From: Clostridiales bacterium
GTDB lineage: Bacteria > Bacillota > Clostridia > Christensenellales > Aristaeellaceae
DNA length: 51,333 nucleotides
Direction: 5' to 3'
NCBI GenBank assembly: GCA_012728815.1
Contig: JAAYEI010000013.1
Span: 1 to 51,333 of the forward strand
Below, piece after piece: positions 7,578 to 18,100 of the stretch. Every line of letters begins with the position of its first letter. Positions within the stretch are counted from its first letter, which is position 1. Position numbers and translations under genes: made by a program. Below the pieces are notes generated by a model, which saw only the letters and a list, made by a program, of their open reading frames with translations, did not search any database and had not been told where the DNA came from.

Positions 7578-8146
7578 GCGCGCGGCTGGGGTTTGAGCGC
7601 CTCTGCCTGAATTACGGCGCCCAGGCGGTGTTTGAGGACTTCACCCTGGCGCTGGAAACAGGCCAGGCCACCTGTCTGATGGGGCGTTCAGGCTGCGGCA
7701 AGACCAGCCTGCTGCGCCTGCTGATGGGCCTGGAGGCGCCCAGCGCCGGCCGGGTGCACAGCCTGCGGCCCCTCAGCGCCGTCTTCCAGGAGGACAGGCT
7801 GCTGCCCTGGTTGGACGCGCCCGGCAACCTGCGCCTGTGCGCCGGCCGCGCCGGGACGGGGCGGGCTTCGGACCTGCTGGAGGGCCTGGGCCTTCAGGAG
7901 GCGCTGGACAAGCCTGTGTCGGCCTTTTCCGGTGGCATGAAGCGCCGCCTGGCCCTGGCCCGCGCGTTGCTGGTGCCCTTTGACCTGCTGCTGCTGGATG
8001 AGCCCTTTACCGGGCAGGATGAGGCCACCCGGGCGCGGGCCGCGGCCCTCATCCGGCAATTCACCCGGGGAAAGACTGTGCTGATGGCCAGCCACGACCC
8101 GGAGGAGGCCAGGCTGCTGGGCGCCCGGGTCATCCACCTGCCCTGA
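7574..8146 (+). CDS. ABC importer ATP-binding protein
   Basis: The 190-residue ATPase has all core motifs: Walker A GRSGCGKTS near residue 37, Q-loop VFQEDRLLPW, signature FSGGMKRRLALARAL (F in place of the usual L), Walker B LLLLDEPF, and the switch histidine in ASHD. It is short for the family (usually about 240-260 residues). The region between Walker A and Q-loop is compact and the C-terminal tail after the H-loop is only about 17 residues. The start is a GTG inside the permease stop (GTGA overlap). It completes the importer with the two preceding genes. Confidence 0.88.
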   Translation: MSARLGFERLCLNYGAQAVFEDFTLALETGQATCLMGRSGCGKTSLLRLLMGLEAPSAGRVHSLRPLSAVFQEDRLLPWLDAPGNLRLCAGRAGTGRASDLLEGLGLQEALDKPVSAFSGGMKRRLALARALLVPFDLLLLDEPFTGQDEATRARAAALIRQFTRGKTVLMASHDPEEARLLGARVIHLP

Positions 8147-8193
8147 GCCGCGAGGCTCTCGCCCTGGCTGACCCACCCGTTCCCCGGGGACGC

Positions 8194-8222
8194 TTCCCAC
8201 AGCGCCCCCGTTTTTGTATACT
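8194..8222 (+). promoter_or_regulatory. probable promoter of the cupin/alpha-xylosidase genes
   Basis: TATACT (8217-8222) with a poor -35 (TTCCCA, 8194-8199) at 17 bases. It is 30 bases upstream of the cupin start and follows the end of the ABC operon, where no clear terminator is seen. Confidence 0.4.
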
Positions 8223-8252
8223 GAATCCGCACAACTGCATGAGGAGGAAGCG

Positions 8253-8756
8253 ATGAAGGACGCGAATACCCTGTTCATTCCTGCCGCCACGCCCTACCCC
8301 AACTCAGCCCTGCCCGTGCTCATCTACCCGCAGGTGACCTCCACGCCCGACTTCACCCGGCTGTTTGCCGCCCAGGGCTGGACAGGCATCTGGGTGAACG
8401 GCGTGTACAGCTTTCACCATTTCCATACCACCGCGCACGAGGCGCTGGGCTGCCAGTCCGGCTGGGCGCGGCTGCGCCTGGGCGGCCCGGAGGGGGTGGA
8501 GGTGCGCGTCACCCGGGGGGACGCGCTGCTGCTGCCCGCCGGCGTGGCCCACCAATTGCTGGCGGCTTCCCCTGATTTCAGCATCGTGGGCGCTTACCCC
8601 CGTGGCCAGTCGCCCGACCTGCACCGGGGTAAGCCGGCGGATTATGAGCGCCTGGCTGCGGCCTGCCGGGCCTTGCCGCTGCCGGAGACCGACCCGGTGC
8701 AGGGCGCTCAGGGCGCGGTGGGGCGCCACTGGCATCAGATGAATGGGGAGGGGTAG
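8253..8756 (+). CDS. yjlB: YjlB-like single-domain cupin protein
   Basis: A 167-residue cupin resembling Bacillus YjlB. The metal-binding cupin motif is visible as YSFHHFHTTAHEALG (two histidines after F/H plus a later E) and the second motif as GDALLLPAGVAHQ. The family has no well-established reaction. The ATG at 8253 follows GAGGAGGAAG. Two bases separate its stop from the alpha-xylosidase start, so the two are co-translated. The position suggests a sugar-related or stress role, but that is inference from neighbours. Confidence 0.75.
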   Translation: MKDANTLFIPAATPYPNSALPVLIYPQVTSTPDFTRLFAAQGWTGIWVNGVYSFHHFHTTAHEALGCQSGWARLRLGGPEGVEVRVTRGDALLLPAGVAHQLLAASPDFSIVGAYPRGQSPDLHRGKPADYERLAAACRALPLPETDPVQGAQGAVGRHWHQMNGEG

Positions 8757-8758
8757 GC

Positions 8759-11014
8759 ATGCGCTTCACAGACGGGTATTGGCAGACCCGCCCCCAGTTT
8801 GACCTGATCTACGCCACCGAGGTCTACCAGGTCAAGCAGACAGAGCACGCGCTGAGCGTGCTGGCCGCCACCCGCCCCCTGGGGAGCAATAAAGGTGCGG
8901 CGCTGAACATGCCCACCCTCACCCTGCGCGTCACCAGCCCCCTGGAGGGCGTGCTGTGCGTGGAGCTCACCCACTGGCAGGGGGCGGTGGACAAGGGCCC
9001 GCGCTTTGACATCCGGCGGGTGCAGCTGCCCCTTCACATCACAAAGGATGACCAGGGCTGGCTGGTGGCCTCCGGGCCGCTCAGCGCCCGGGTGCATGAA
9101 CGGGGCTGGCAGGTGGATTTTGAGGGGGATGGCCGGCCGCTCACCAGCAGCGCCTTTCGCGGCATGGGCCGCGCCTGGGACAGGACAGCCCGGCGTTCCT
9201 ACATGATTGACTCCCTCATGCTGGATGTGGGGGAGTGGGTCTACGGCCTGGGGGAGCTGTTCACCCCCTACCTGAAAAACGGCCAGTCCGTGGACATCTG
9301 GAACGCGGATGGCGGCACCGCCAGCGAGCAGGCCTACAAGGCGGTGCCCTTTTACATGACCAGCCGGGGCTACGGCGTGCTGGTGGATGACACTGCGGAC
9401 GTGTCCTTTGAGGTGGCCAGCGAAAAGGTGGAACGGGTGCAGTTTTCCCTGCCCGGGGAGCGCCTGCGCTACTACCTGATCTATGGCCCCCACCCCAAGC
9501 AGGTGCTGGCGCGCTACACCGCCCTGACCGGCAGGCCTGCGCTACCGCCCGCCTGGTCCTTTGGGCTGTGGCTGTCCACCAGCTTCACCACCAGCTATGA
9601 CGAGGGCACCGTCACCAGCCTCATCGACGGCATGGCCGCGCGGGACTTGCCTCTCTCAGTCTTTCATTTTGACTGCCACTGGATGCGCGGTCTGCACTGG
9701 ACCGATTTTGTCTGGGACCCGGACACCTTCCCGGACCCCGCGGGCATGCTGCGCCGCCTCAAGGAAAAAGGGCTCAAAATCTGCCTGTGGATCAACCCCT
9801 ACATCGCCCAGGCAGGCGACTTGTTTGAAGAGGGAATGGAGAAAGGCTACTTCATCCTGCGCGAGGATGGCGGCGTCTGGCAGTCCGACCTCTGGCAGGC
9901 CGGCATGGCCATCGTGGATTTTACCAACCCGGCCGCCTGTGCTTGGTATGCTGGGCACCTGACCAGGTTGCTGGACCTGGGCGTGGACAGCTTCAAGACC
10001 GACTTTGGCGAGCGCATCCCGGTAAGGGGCGTGCGCTACCACGACGGCAGCGACCCGCTGCGCATGCACAACTGGTATTCCTTTTTGTACAACCAGCTGG
10101 TATTTGACACCATTCGCAAAGCCCGCGGGGAGGGGGAAGCCCTGGTCTTCGCCCGCAGCGCGACAGCGGGCGGGCAGCGCTTCCCGGCGCACTGGGGCGG
10201 GGATTGCTCGGCCAGCTATGTCAGCATGGCGGAAACGCTGCGCGGCGGCCTGTCCCTGGCTCACTGCGGCTTTGCCTTCTGGAGCCATGACATCTCCGGC
10301 TTTGAGCACACCGCGCCTGCCCATGTGTACAAGCGCTGGGTCGCCTTTGGCCTGCTGTCCAGCCACAGCCGCCTGCACGGCTCCTCCTCCTACCGGGTGC
10401 CCTGGCTGTTTGATGAGGAGGCGGTGGCGGTGCTGCGCCACTTCACCCGGCTCAAGCACCGCCTCATGCCCTACCTCTACGCCGCCGCGGTGGAGGCCAC
10501 GCAGAGTGGCTGCCCGCTCCTGCGCCCCATGGTGCTGGAGTTTCCGGAGGACCTGACCGCCCAGATGCTGGACCGCCAGTACATGTTGGGGGACAGCCTG
10601 CTGGTGGCGCCGGTGTTCCGGGAGGATGGCCAGGTGGCCTACTACCTGCCGGAGGGGCAGTGGACCCGCCTGGATGACGCCCGGCTGGTGACAGGCCCGG
10701 GCTGGCAGGAGGAGCGCCACGGCTTCCTCTCTCTGCCGCTGCTGGCGCGTCCGGGCAGCGTCATCCCCCTGGGCGCGGTGGACAGCCGCCCGGACTATGA
10801 CTACCTGGACGGGCTCAGCCTGCACGCCTTCTGCCTGGCGGACGGCGCGCGGCGCGTGTTGCGCATCCCCAACCTGAAAGGTGAAACGGCCGCCACCTTC
10901 CACATCAGCCGCCAGGGCGACCAGCTGCTGGTGCGCACCGATTCCACCCGGCCCTTTGAGGTCTTTCCCCACCACATGCCGGGGGTCAGGGTGTCGCTGC
11001 AGCCCCTCAGCTGA
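8759..11014 (+). CDS. yicI: Alpha-xylosidase, glycoside hydrolase family 31
   Basis: The 751-residue protein matches the length and start (MRFTDGYW) of E. coli YicI. The GH31 nucleophile motif KTDFGERIP carries D415, and GGDC carries the acid/base D482, nearly the same numbers as YicI (416 and 482). No signal peptide is present, so it acts in the cytoplasm on imported alpha-xylosides such as isoprimeverose. Released xylose could pass to the xylulokinase at 23443-24942, although no xylose isomerase is in the window. It shares an operon with the cupin gene; the arabinose genes have their own promoter behind it. Confidence 0.93.
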   Translation: MRFTDGYWQTRPQFDLIYATEVYQVKQTEHALSVLAATRPLGSNKGAALNMPTLTLRVTSPLEGVLCVELTHWQGAVDKGPRFDIRRVQLPLHITKDDQGWLVASGPLSARVHERGWQVDFEGDGRPLTSSAFRGMGRAWDRTARRSYMIDSLMLDVGEWVYGLGELFTPYLKNGQSVDIWNADGGTASEQAYKAVPFYMTSRGYGVLVDDTADVSFEVASEKVERVQFSLPGERLRYYLIYGPHPKQVLARYTALTGRPALPPAWSFGLWLSTSFTTSYDEGTVTSLIDGMAARDLPLSVFHFDCHWMRGLHWTDFVWDPDTFPDPAGMLRRLKEKGLKICLWINPYIAQAGDLFEEGMEKGYFILREDGGVWQSDLWQAGMAIVDFTNPAACAWYAGHLTRLLDLGVDSFKTDFGERIPVRGVRYHDGSDPLRMHNWYSFLYNQLVFDTIRKARGEGEALVFARSATAGGQRFPAHWGGDCSASYVSMAETLRGGLSLAHCGFAFWSHDISGFEHTAPAHVYKRWVAFGLLSSHSRLHGSSSYRVPWLFDEEAVAVLRHFTRLKHRLMPYLYAAAVEATQSGCPLLRPMVLEFPEDLTAQMLDRQYMLGDSLLVAPVFREDGQVAYYLPEGQWTRLDDARLVTGPGWQEERHGFLSLPLLARPGSVIPLGAVDSRPDYDYLDGLSLHAFCLADGARRVLRIPNLKGETAATFHISRQGDQLLVRTDSTRPFEVFPHHMPGVRVSLQPLS

Positions 11015-11016
11015 CT

Positions 11017-11044
11017 TTGCAAACCTTGTCACATGGGTTATACT
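11017..11044 (+). promoter_or_regulatory. araA: promoter of araABD
   Basis: TTGCAA (11017-11022), 16-base spacer, TATACT (11039-11044), ending 40 bases before the araA ATG. It begins three bases after the alpha-xylosidase stop. Confidence 0.65.
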
Positions 11045-11084
11045 GGTGCGGACACACGAAAATACAACCATGGAGGACATCTGC

Positions 11085-12578
11085 ATGAGCAAGAGGAACT
11101 ACACTTTCTGGTTTTGCGTGGGCTCCCAGGACCTGTACGGCGAGGACTGCCTGCGCCGGGTCGCTGAGCATGCCCAGGCGATGGTGAAGGAGATCAACGC
11201 GGCGGGCGACTTGCCCTTCCCCCTGGTGTTCAAGCCTGTGCTCATCAGCGCCGCCCACATCCACCAGACCTTTGTGGACGCCGCGGCCGACCGGGACTGT
11301 GCCGGCATCATCACCTGGATGCACACCTTCTCCCCGGCCAAGTCCTGGATAGCCGGGCTCAAGGCCAACCGCAAGCCGCTGATGCACCTGCACACCCAGT
11401 TCAACGAAGAGATCCCCTACGACGACATCGACATGGATTTCATGAATGAAAACCAGTCCGCCCACGGCGGGCGGGAGTACGGCCACATGGTCACCCGCAT
11501 GGGCCTGGCCCGCAAGGTGGTGGCCGGCCACTGGCAAAACCCGCAGGTCCGGCAGCGCCTGGCCTCCTGGATGCGCACCGCGGTGGGCATTGTGGAATCC
11601 TCCTCCCTGCGCGTGCTGCGCGTCTCGGACAACATGCGCAACGTGGCCGTCACCGAAGGGGACAAGGTGGAAGCCCAGCTCAAGTTTGGCTGGGAGGTGG
11701 ACGCCTGGCCGGTGAACGAGCTGGCCCAGGCCGTGGATGCTGTCAGCCAGGCGGACACTGAGGCGCTGGTGGATGAGTACTACGAAACCTACGACCTGAT
11801 CCTGGACGGCCGCAGCAAGGATGAGTTCCGCCGCCACGTGGCGGTGCAGGCCCAGATTGAGCTGGGCTTTGAACGCTTCCTGGTGGAGAAGGACTACCAC
11901 GCCATCGTCACCCATTTTGATGACCTGGGCGCGCTCAAGCAGCTGCCCGGCCTGGCCATCCAGCGGCTGATGATGAAGGGCTACGGCTTTGGCGCGGAGG
12001 GCGACTGGAAAACCGCTGCCATGGTGCGCCTGATGAAGCTGATGACCAGCGACATCAAGGGCGCCAAGGGCACCTCGATGCTGGAGGACTACACCTACAA
12101 CCTGGTGCCCGGCAAGGAGGGCATCCTGCAGGCCCATATGCTGGAAATCTGCCCCAGCCTGGCGCAGGGCAAGCCGGCCATCCGCTGCCAGCCCCTGTCC
12201 ATGGGCTCCAGGGAAGACCCGGCCCGCCTGGTCTTCACCTCCAAAACCGGCCCTGGCACCGCGGTCTCCCTGATTGACCTGGGGCACCGCTTCCGCCTGA
12301 TCATCCAGGCGGTCAACTGCACCAAGGTGGAGAAGCCCATGCCCAAGCTGCCCGTGGCCACCGTGCTGTGGACGCCGGAGCCTGATTTCTACACCGGGGT
12401 GGAGGCCTGGATCCTGGCCGGCGGCGCCCACCATACCGCCTTTAGCTACGACCTGACGGTGGAGCAGATGGTTGACTGGGCAGAACACATGGGCATTGAG
12501 GCGCTGGTCATTGATCAGCACACCAGCATCCGCTCCCTCAAGCAGGACCTGATGCTGGGCCAGGCCTACTACCGCTGA
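11085..12578 (+). CDS. araA: L-arabinose isomerase
   Basis: This 497-residue enzyme has the usual length for AraA and converts L-arabinose to L-ribulose. Recognisable family stretches are the N-terminal FWFCVGSQDLYG, GIITWMHTFSPAK, HLHTQFNEEIPY, and the metal-site region with GYGFGAEGDWKTA and TSMLEDYTYNL. The ATG at 11085 follows the GGAGG at 11073. It is the first gene of an araA-araB-araD operon; araB starts 10 bases after its stop. Confidence 0.96.
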   Translation: MSKRNYTFWFCVGSQDLYGEDCLRRVAEHAQAMVKEINAAGDLPFPLVFKPVLISAAHIHQTFVDAAADRDCAGIITWMHTFSPAKSWIAGLKANRKPLMHLHTQFNEEIPYDDIDMDFMNENQSAHGGREYGHMVTRMGLARKVVAGHWQNPQVRQRLASWMRTAVGIVESSSLRVLRVSDNMRNVAVTEGDKVEAQLKFGWEVDAWPVNELAQAVDAVSQADTEALVDEYYETYDLILDGRSKDEFRRHVAVQAQIELGFERFLVEKDYHAIVTHFDDLGALKQLPGLAIQRLMMKGYGFGAEGDWKTAAMVRLMKLMTSDIKGAKGTSMLEDYTYNLVPGKEGILQAHMLEICPSLAQGKPAIRCQPLSMGSREDPARLVFTSKTGPGTAVSLIDLGHRFRLIIQAVNCTKVEKPMPKLPVATVLWTPEPDFYTGVEAWILAGGAHHTAFSYDLTVEQMVDWAEHMGIEALVIDQHTSIRSLKQDLMLGQAYYR

Positions 12579-12588
12579 GGGAGGAAAC

Positions 12589-14187
12589 ATGAGCCAGACC
12601 CAAGCACACCGTGACTGCATCAGCGCCGGGCGCGCGGCGCTGGGCATTGAACTGGGCAGCACCCGCATCAAGGCGGTGCTGATAGACGAACACCACCAGC
12701 CCATCGCCACAGGCTCCCACCAGTGGGAGAACAGCTTTGAGGCGGGGTACTGGACCTACGGGCTGGACGAGGCGCTCCAGGGCGTTGCCCTGGCCTACCA
12801 GGCGCTGTGTGAGCAGGTCAGGGAGCGGCTGGGGCTGCCCATCACCCGCCTGGCCGGCATTGGTGTCTCCGCCATGATGCATGGCTACCTGGTCTTTGAC
12901 CAGGCGGGCCGGCAGCTGGTGCCCTTCCGCACCTGGCGCAACACCACCACCGCGCAGGCGGCGGAGGAGCTCAGCGCCCTGTTTGATTTTGCCATTCCCC
13001 AGCGCTGGAGCATTGCCCACCTCTACCAGGCCGTTTTGAACGGCGAGGAGCATGTGCCCCACATCCGCTTCCTCACAACGCTGGCAGGCTATGTCCACTG
13101 GCGGCTGACCGGCAGCAAGACCCTGGGCGTGGGGGATGCCTCCGGCGTCTTCCCGCTGGATGATGCCCTGGGCTATGACCAGCGCCGGGTGGACCTGTTT
13201 GAAAACTTGATCAAGGACCGAAAGCTGCCTTGGAAGCTGCGGGACCTGCTGCCCGATTTTGTGGGCGCGGGGGAGCAGGCCGGCAGCCTGACCCAGGAAG
13301 GCGCCAGGCTGCTGGACCCCACGGGCCAGCTGCAGCCTGGCATCCCCTTCTGCCCGCCGGAAGGCGATGCGGGCACCGGCATGGTGGCCACCAACGCGGT
13401 GGCGCCCCGCACCGGCAACGTGTCCGCCGGCACCTCCATCTTCGCCATGATTGTGCTGGAGAAAAGCCTCTCCCGCCCCCATCCGGAGATTGACATCGTC
13501 ACCACCCCCGCCGGCCACCCGGTGGCCATGGTGCACTGCAACAACTGCACCACGGACCTGAACACCTGGGTGAACATGCTGGCCGATTTCCTGCGCGCCT
13601 ATGGCCAGGAGCCCGCGGTTGACAAGGTGTACCAAACCTTCTTTGAGGCCGCCCTGAACGGCGAGGCGGAGGCCGGCGGCCTGCTCACCTGCGGCTACTA
13701 CTCAGGCGAGCACATCACAGGCTTTGAGGAGGGGCGGCCCTTCCTGGTACAGACGCCCGACAGCCGCTTCTCCTTCAACAACCTGGCCCGCAGCATCCTC
13801 TTCTCCGCGCTCACCACCCTCAAAATTGGCATGAAGGCGCTGGAAGGTGAGCAGGTCAGCATTGAGCGCGTCACCGGCCATGGCGGCCTGTACAGGCACG
13901 GGCAGGCCGGCCAGCGCTTCACCGCGGCGGCGCTGAACACCCCGGTATCCGTCATGGACACCGCCAATGAGGGCGGGGCCTGGGGCATCGCCATCCTGGC
14001 AATGTACATGGCCAACAAGCAGCCCGGGCAGGCCCTGGGCGACTACCTGAACCAGCAGGTCTTCCATGGCATGACCGCCAGCACCCTGCAGCCCGACCCG
14101 GCAGACGTGGCCGGCTTCACCGCCTACCTGGAGCGCTTCACCGCGGGCCTGGAGGTGGAGGAGGCGGCGGTGCGGCACCTGAAATGA
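12589..14187 (+). CDS. araB: L-ribulokinase (FGGY-family carbohydrate kinase)
   Basis: The 532-residue FGGY kinase has the ASKHA phosphate-binding start [17 protein letters not shown], a central [10 protein letters not shown] motif, and [14 protein letters not shown] plus [12 protein letters not shown] in the C-terminal nucleotide-binding half. The sequence style is close to both xylulokinase and ribulokinase. The position between araA and araD makes L-ribulose the likely substrate, giving L-ribulose 5-phosphate. GGGAGG precedes the ATG by about five bases. It differs from the classical proteobacterial AraB in having the shorter, xylulokinase-like form seen in many Clostridia. Confidence 0.88.
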   Translation: MSQTQAHRDCISAGRAALGIELGSTRIKAVLIDEHHQPIATGSHQWENSFEAGYWTYGLDEALQGVALAYQALCEQVRERLGLPITRLAGIGVSAMMHGYLVFDQAGRQLVPFRTWRNTTTAQAAEELSALFDFAIPQRWSIAHLYQAVLNGEEHVPHIRFLTTLAGYVHWRLTGSKTLGVGDASGVFPLDDALGYDQRRVDLFENLIKDRKLPWKLRDLLPDFVGAGEQAGSLTQEGARLLDPTGQLQPGIPFCPPEGDAGTGMVATNAVAPRTGNVSAGTSIFAMIVLEKSLSRPHPEIDIVTTPAGHPVAMVHCNNCTTDLNTWVNMLADFLRAYGQEPAVDKVYQTFFEAALNGEAEAGGLLTCGYYSGEHITGFEEGRPFLVQTPDSRFSFNNLARSILFSALTTLKIGMKALEGEQVSIERVTGHGGLYRHGQAGQRFTAAALNTPVSVMDTANEGGAWGIAILAMYMANKQPGQALGDYLNQQVFHGMTASTLQPDPADVAGFTAYLERFTAGLEVEEAAVRHLK

Positions 14188-14194
14188 GGCAGAC

Positions 14195-14893
14195 ATGTAC
14201 AAGGAATTGAGACAGCGGGTGCTGGAAGCCAACCTGGCGCTGCCCCGCCTGGGCCTGGTCAAGTACACCTGGGGCAACGTCAGCGCCCGGGACCCGGTGA
14301 CGGGCCACGTCCTCATCAAGCCCAGCGGCCTGCCCTATGAGGACATGCGGGCGGAGCACATGGTGGTGCTGGACCTGGATGGCCAGGCCGTGGAAGGCAG
14401 CCTGAGGCCCTCCTCCGACGCGCCCACCCACCTGGCGCTCTACCGCGCCTTCCCCCAGATTGGCGGCATCGTCCACACCCACTCGCCCGAGGCCACCGCC
14501 TGGGCACAGGCGGGGCTGGACATCCCGCTGTACGGCACCACCCACGCTGACCACTTTGCCGGCCCCATCCCCTGCGCGCGCGCGCTGACCCTGGAAGAAA
14601 TCCAGGGCGAGTACGAGCTGAACACCGGCCTGGTGATGATTGAGACCATCAACACCCGCGGCATCGACCCGCTGCACATCCCGGCCATGCTGTGCACCTC
14701 CCATGGCGCCTTCGCCTGGGGGGAGGATGTGGAGGCGGCCGTCATGAACGCCGGGGTGCTGGAGGAGGTCGCCAGGATGGCCCGCTGGACGCGCGCCATC
14801 CACCCGGGTGTCCAGCCCGCGGCCGACGCGTTGCGCGACAAGCACTTTTTCCGCAAGCACGGCGAAAACGCCTACTACGGCCAGGACAACTGA
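14195..14893 (+). CDS. araD: L-ribulose-5-phosphate 4-epimerase
   Basis: A 232-residue class II aldolase/epimerase family member. It shows the start [15 protein letters not shown], the substrate-binding [10 protein letters not shown], and zinc-ligand [12 protein letters not shown] with a third histidine in the HGAFAWG segment, all as in AraD. It converts L-ribulose 5-phosphate to D-xylulose 5-phosphate, which enters the pentose phosphate pathway. The ATG follows GAGGCAG at a seven-base distance from araB. An intrinsic terminator lies 17 bases after the stop, ending the operon. Confidence 0.95.
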   Translation: MYKELRQRVLEANLALPRLGLVKYTWGNVSARDPVTGHVLIKPSGLPYEDMRAEHMVVLDLDGQAVEGSLRPSSDAPTHLALYRAFPQIGGIVHTHSPEATAWAQAGLDIPLYGTTHADHFAGPIPCARALTLEEIQGEYELNTGLVMIETINTRGIDPLHIPAMLCTSHGAFAWGEDVEAAVMNAGVLEEVARMARWTRAIHPGVQPAADALRDKHFFRKHGENAYYGQDN

Positions 14894-14909
14894 TTCATCC
14901 TTCATGCAG

Positions 14910-14937
14910 GCGGGGGTGGTTGACCACCCCCGCTTTT
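14910..14937 (+). terminator. terminator of araABD
   Basis: GCGGGGGTGGT (14910-14920) and ACCACCCCCGC pair around a two-base loop, followed by TTTTCTG. Confidence 0.85.
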
Positions 14938-15010
14938 CTGTTGCTGTGCCCTGGGGACGGCCGCCTTTTGAAGGGCCTGATCAGCCAGGAAACCACCTTC
15001 CGGGTATATA

Positions 15011-15053
15011 CACCTACAGGAGGCAGGCACATGTCCTGCCCGGGACACAGGTG
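15011..15053. repeat. nested inverted repeat enclosing a ribosome-binding site
   Basis: Outer arms CACCT (15011-15015) and AGGTG (15049-15053) enclose inner arms GGCAGG (15022-15027) and CCTGCC (15035-15040). The inner hairpin covers a strong AGGAGG and an in-frame ATG at 15031 that could be an alternative start of the glucan synthase gene. It might control translation there, or be chance in GC-rich DNA. Confidence 0.35.
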
Positions 15054-15135
15054 TAAAATGCTGTGGCGGGCATGCGCGCAGGTTTTGGCGATCACGCCGC
15101 CACCAATCAACACGGATAGAGGAAAGGCAGACTGC

Positions 15136-18100
15136 TTGGAGACAAGGGATTTGCACGGCAGCTTGGACATCATGCGGGGCGGCTGGCCGGAACACCCCCA
15201 GGTGGTGGTGACCACCCCGGAGATGCTGGCGCAGGCCCTGCACGACCTGGCCGCCCAGAGCGGCGACATACGCTTTGGCAAAACGCGCCTGGTGGTGCGG
15301 CGCAGCTGGCAGGTTCATGATCGCATGAACCAGATCCGCGAGCGTGTGGAAAAGATGCCCGCCGAGGTCATCTCCCTGATCCCGGCTGCGCTCTGGTTCA
15401 TCGACAATTTTCAGGTCATCTACCGGGAAATCAAAAGCCTGAACTTCTCAACCGCCGGCGATCGCCCCGTGCCCCTGATGAAATCAGGCCACTGGCAGGG
15501 CCTGCCACGGGCCTATGTGATGGCCCAGGCCATGGTGAGCCACACCCAGGGACAGCTGGACGAGGACAATCTGGAGCTGATGATCCGGGCCTACCAACGC
15601 CAGCGCCCCCTGACCGGGGTGGAGCTGGAGCTGTTGCCGGAGCTGCTTGGCCTTTGCCTGCTGGAGCACCTGCTGAGCCTGGCCGAGCGGGTCACCCTGG
15701 TGGCGGACGCCAAGGTGCAGGCCGACACCTTTGTCAACGAGCGCCTGGGGGAAGGCCAGGAGGAGATGGACGTCAGCGCGCTGCTGGTGGCAGGGGCCGG
15801 CGGTGCCCACCGGGTGTCCTTCCACAGCCATGTGCTCTATTTGATGAACAACCTGGCGCTGGACGAGCAGGACCAGCGCCGCTACATCGATTTTCATTTT
15901 GAGGACGCCTGGGAGAGCCTGAGCGCGGCGGACATCTTTAAAGAGGAGGGCAGGGAGGAATCGCAGCTGGAGTCGGACATCCGCGTGTCTGTCACCAGCC
16001 TGAGAACCCTCAGCCAGGCCGACGCGGAGACCTTCTTCACCCGCCTGTCGCTGGTGGAGCAGATCTTGTCACGGGACCCGGACGGCGCCTATCCCCAGAT
16101 GGACAGCGCCAGCCGGGGGGCCTACCGCGCCCGGGTGGGCAGGATCGGCAGGCGCCTGAAGCTGGAGGAAACCCAGGTGGCGGAGACCTGCCTGGCGCTG
16201 GCCAGGGCCGGCCACCCCGGGCTGCACCAACCCCACCATGTGGGCAGCTACCTGATGGACCGGGGCGAAGGGCTGCTGACGCGTGAGCTGAAGGGCAAGC
16301 CGGCGCCCAGGCACCTGGCGCCCCGCGCCAACTACCGGGGCATCGCCTATTTCGTGCTGCTGGGCCTGTCAGCCGCAGGGTTCCTGGCCCTGCTTTTCCT
16401 GCTGTCAAAGGAGGAGGGTACGCGCGTGTGGCTGCCCCTGCTGCTGCTGGGCCTGCCCCTGGCGGTGGGCCTGGGGGTCAAGCTGGCCAACGCTGTGTCC
16501 ACCCGCGCCTTCCCGGCCAAACACCTCATGGCCATGGACTACACGGCCGGTGTCCCTGAATCGGCCCGCGCCATGGTGGTCATGCCGGTCATCCTGGCCA
16601 ACCCCAAACAGGGACTGACCTACCTGGACCGGCTGGAAAAGCACTACCTGGCCAACCGGCAGGACAACCTGTATTTCGCGCTGCTGGCTGATTATGCCGA
16701 TGCCGACCAGGCCATCTTGCCAACGGACGCCGCCTTGCGGGAGGCCTTGCTGGAACGGCTTCAGGCGCTCAATGCGCGCCATCCCGGCACCCCCCAGCGT
16801 TTCTCCCTGTTTCTCCGCGAGCGGCGCTACAACCCCCAGGAAGGCTGCTTCATGTGCTGGGAGCGAAAGCGCGGCAAGCTGGAGGAGTTCAACCGCCTGC
16901 TGTGCGGCCAGGACATGGGGGACACCAGCTTTGTGGAGGCGCACACGGGCGCTGGCCTGCTCAGCACCATCCACTATGTGGTCACCCTGGATGCGGACAG
17001 CGAGCTGCTGCTGGACAACGCCTCCAGGCTGGTTGGCCTCATCGACCATCCGCTCAACCGCGCGGTGCTGGATGCGTCGGGCAAGCGCCTGCTCTCCGGC
17101 TACGCGATCATTCAACCTCAGGTGGTCAACCGCATCGCCCGGGCTGGTGACAGCGTCTTCTCCCGCGTCTACGCGGGCAAGACCGGCATCTCCAACTACA
17201 CCATGGCCATTTCCGACATCTACCAGGACCTCTTTAACCAGGGCATCTTTGTGGGCAAGGGCGTCTACAACGTGCGCGCCTTCCACCAGCTGCTGCAAGG
17301 CGCCATCCCTGAAAACCGGGTGCTGAGCCACGACCTGCTGGAGAGCTGCTACGCCCGCACCGGCTTTGCGGGCACGGCGCAGGTCACCGAGTCCTTCCCG
17401 GTAAGCTACGCCAGCTTCATGAAGCGCCAGCACCGCTGGATCCGGGGGGACTGGCAGCTGCTGCCCTGGCTGCTGCGCCGGGGCCTGAACGGGCTGTCCC
17501 GATGGAAGATTATAGACGACCTGCGTGCCAGCCTGATGCCCCCCATCAAGGTAGCGCTGCTCTTCTTAAACCTCTGGCTCCTGCCGGGGCGCTGGTGGCT
17601 GGTGCCCGCCCTGCTGGCGCTGCCGCTCATGGTGGATGTGCTGGGCATCGCCTGGCAGCTGCTCACCCGTTGGACCCAGGGGCGGCGCTATGTGCTGCTC
17701 TACCGCAAGCTGTTGGAGGAACTGGCCCTGCTGTTTGGCCGCTTCGCGCTGGAACTTGTCTTCCTGCCGCACGAGGCCTTGTCTGCCCTGGACGCCATCA
17801 TCCGCACGCTCTACCGCCTCACGGTCAGCAAGCGGCGCATGCTCATGTGGGAGACCGCCGAGCGGGCAGACCGCAGCGGCAGGGGTGGCCTGCCCTCCTA
17901 CCTGCTGCGCATGTGGCCGGTCATCCCCCTGGGGCTGGGGATGTTGGCCCTGGCCATCTGGTCCCCGCTCAGGGGCCTGGCCCCCGCCCTGTATGGCGCG
18001 CTGGGCATGGCCTGGGCGCTGTCGCCAGTGCTGGCGAACAGCCTCAGCGCCCAGAAGCAGCCCAGGCGGCCGAAGGCGGCGGATGAGCCCCAGGGCCTGC

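Noticed and set aside
11007..12710. A 567-codon minus-strand frame opposite araA
   Set aside because: Antisense shadow of an unmistakable L-arabinose isomerase; low-complexity His/Ala/Gly/Gln-rich translation.
14692..15135. Upstream part of the glucan synthase frame overlapping araD
   Set aside because: It overlaps a confirmed gene and its terminator; only the region from 15031 or 15136 onward can belong to the protein.
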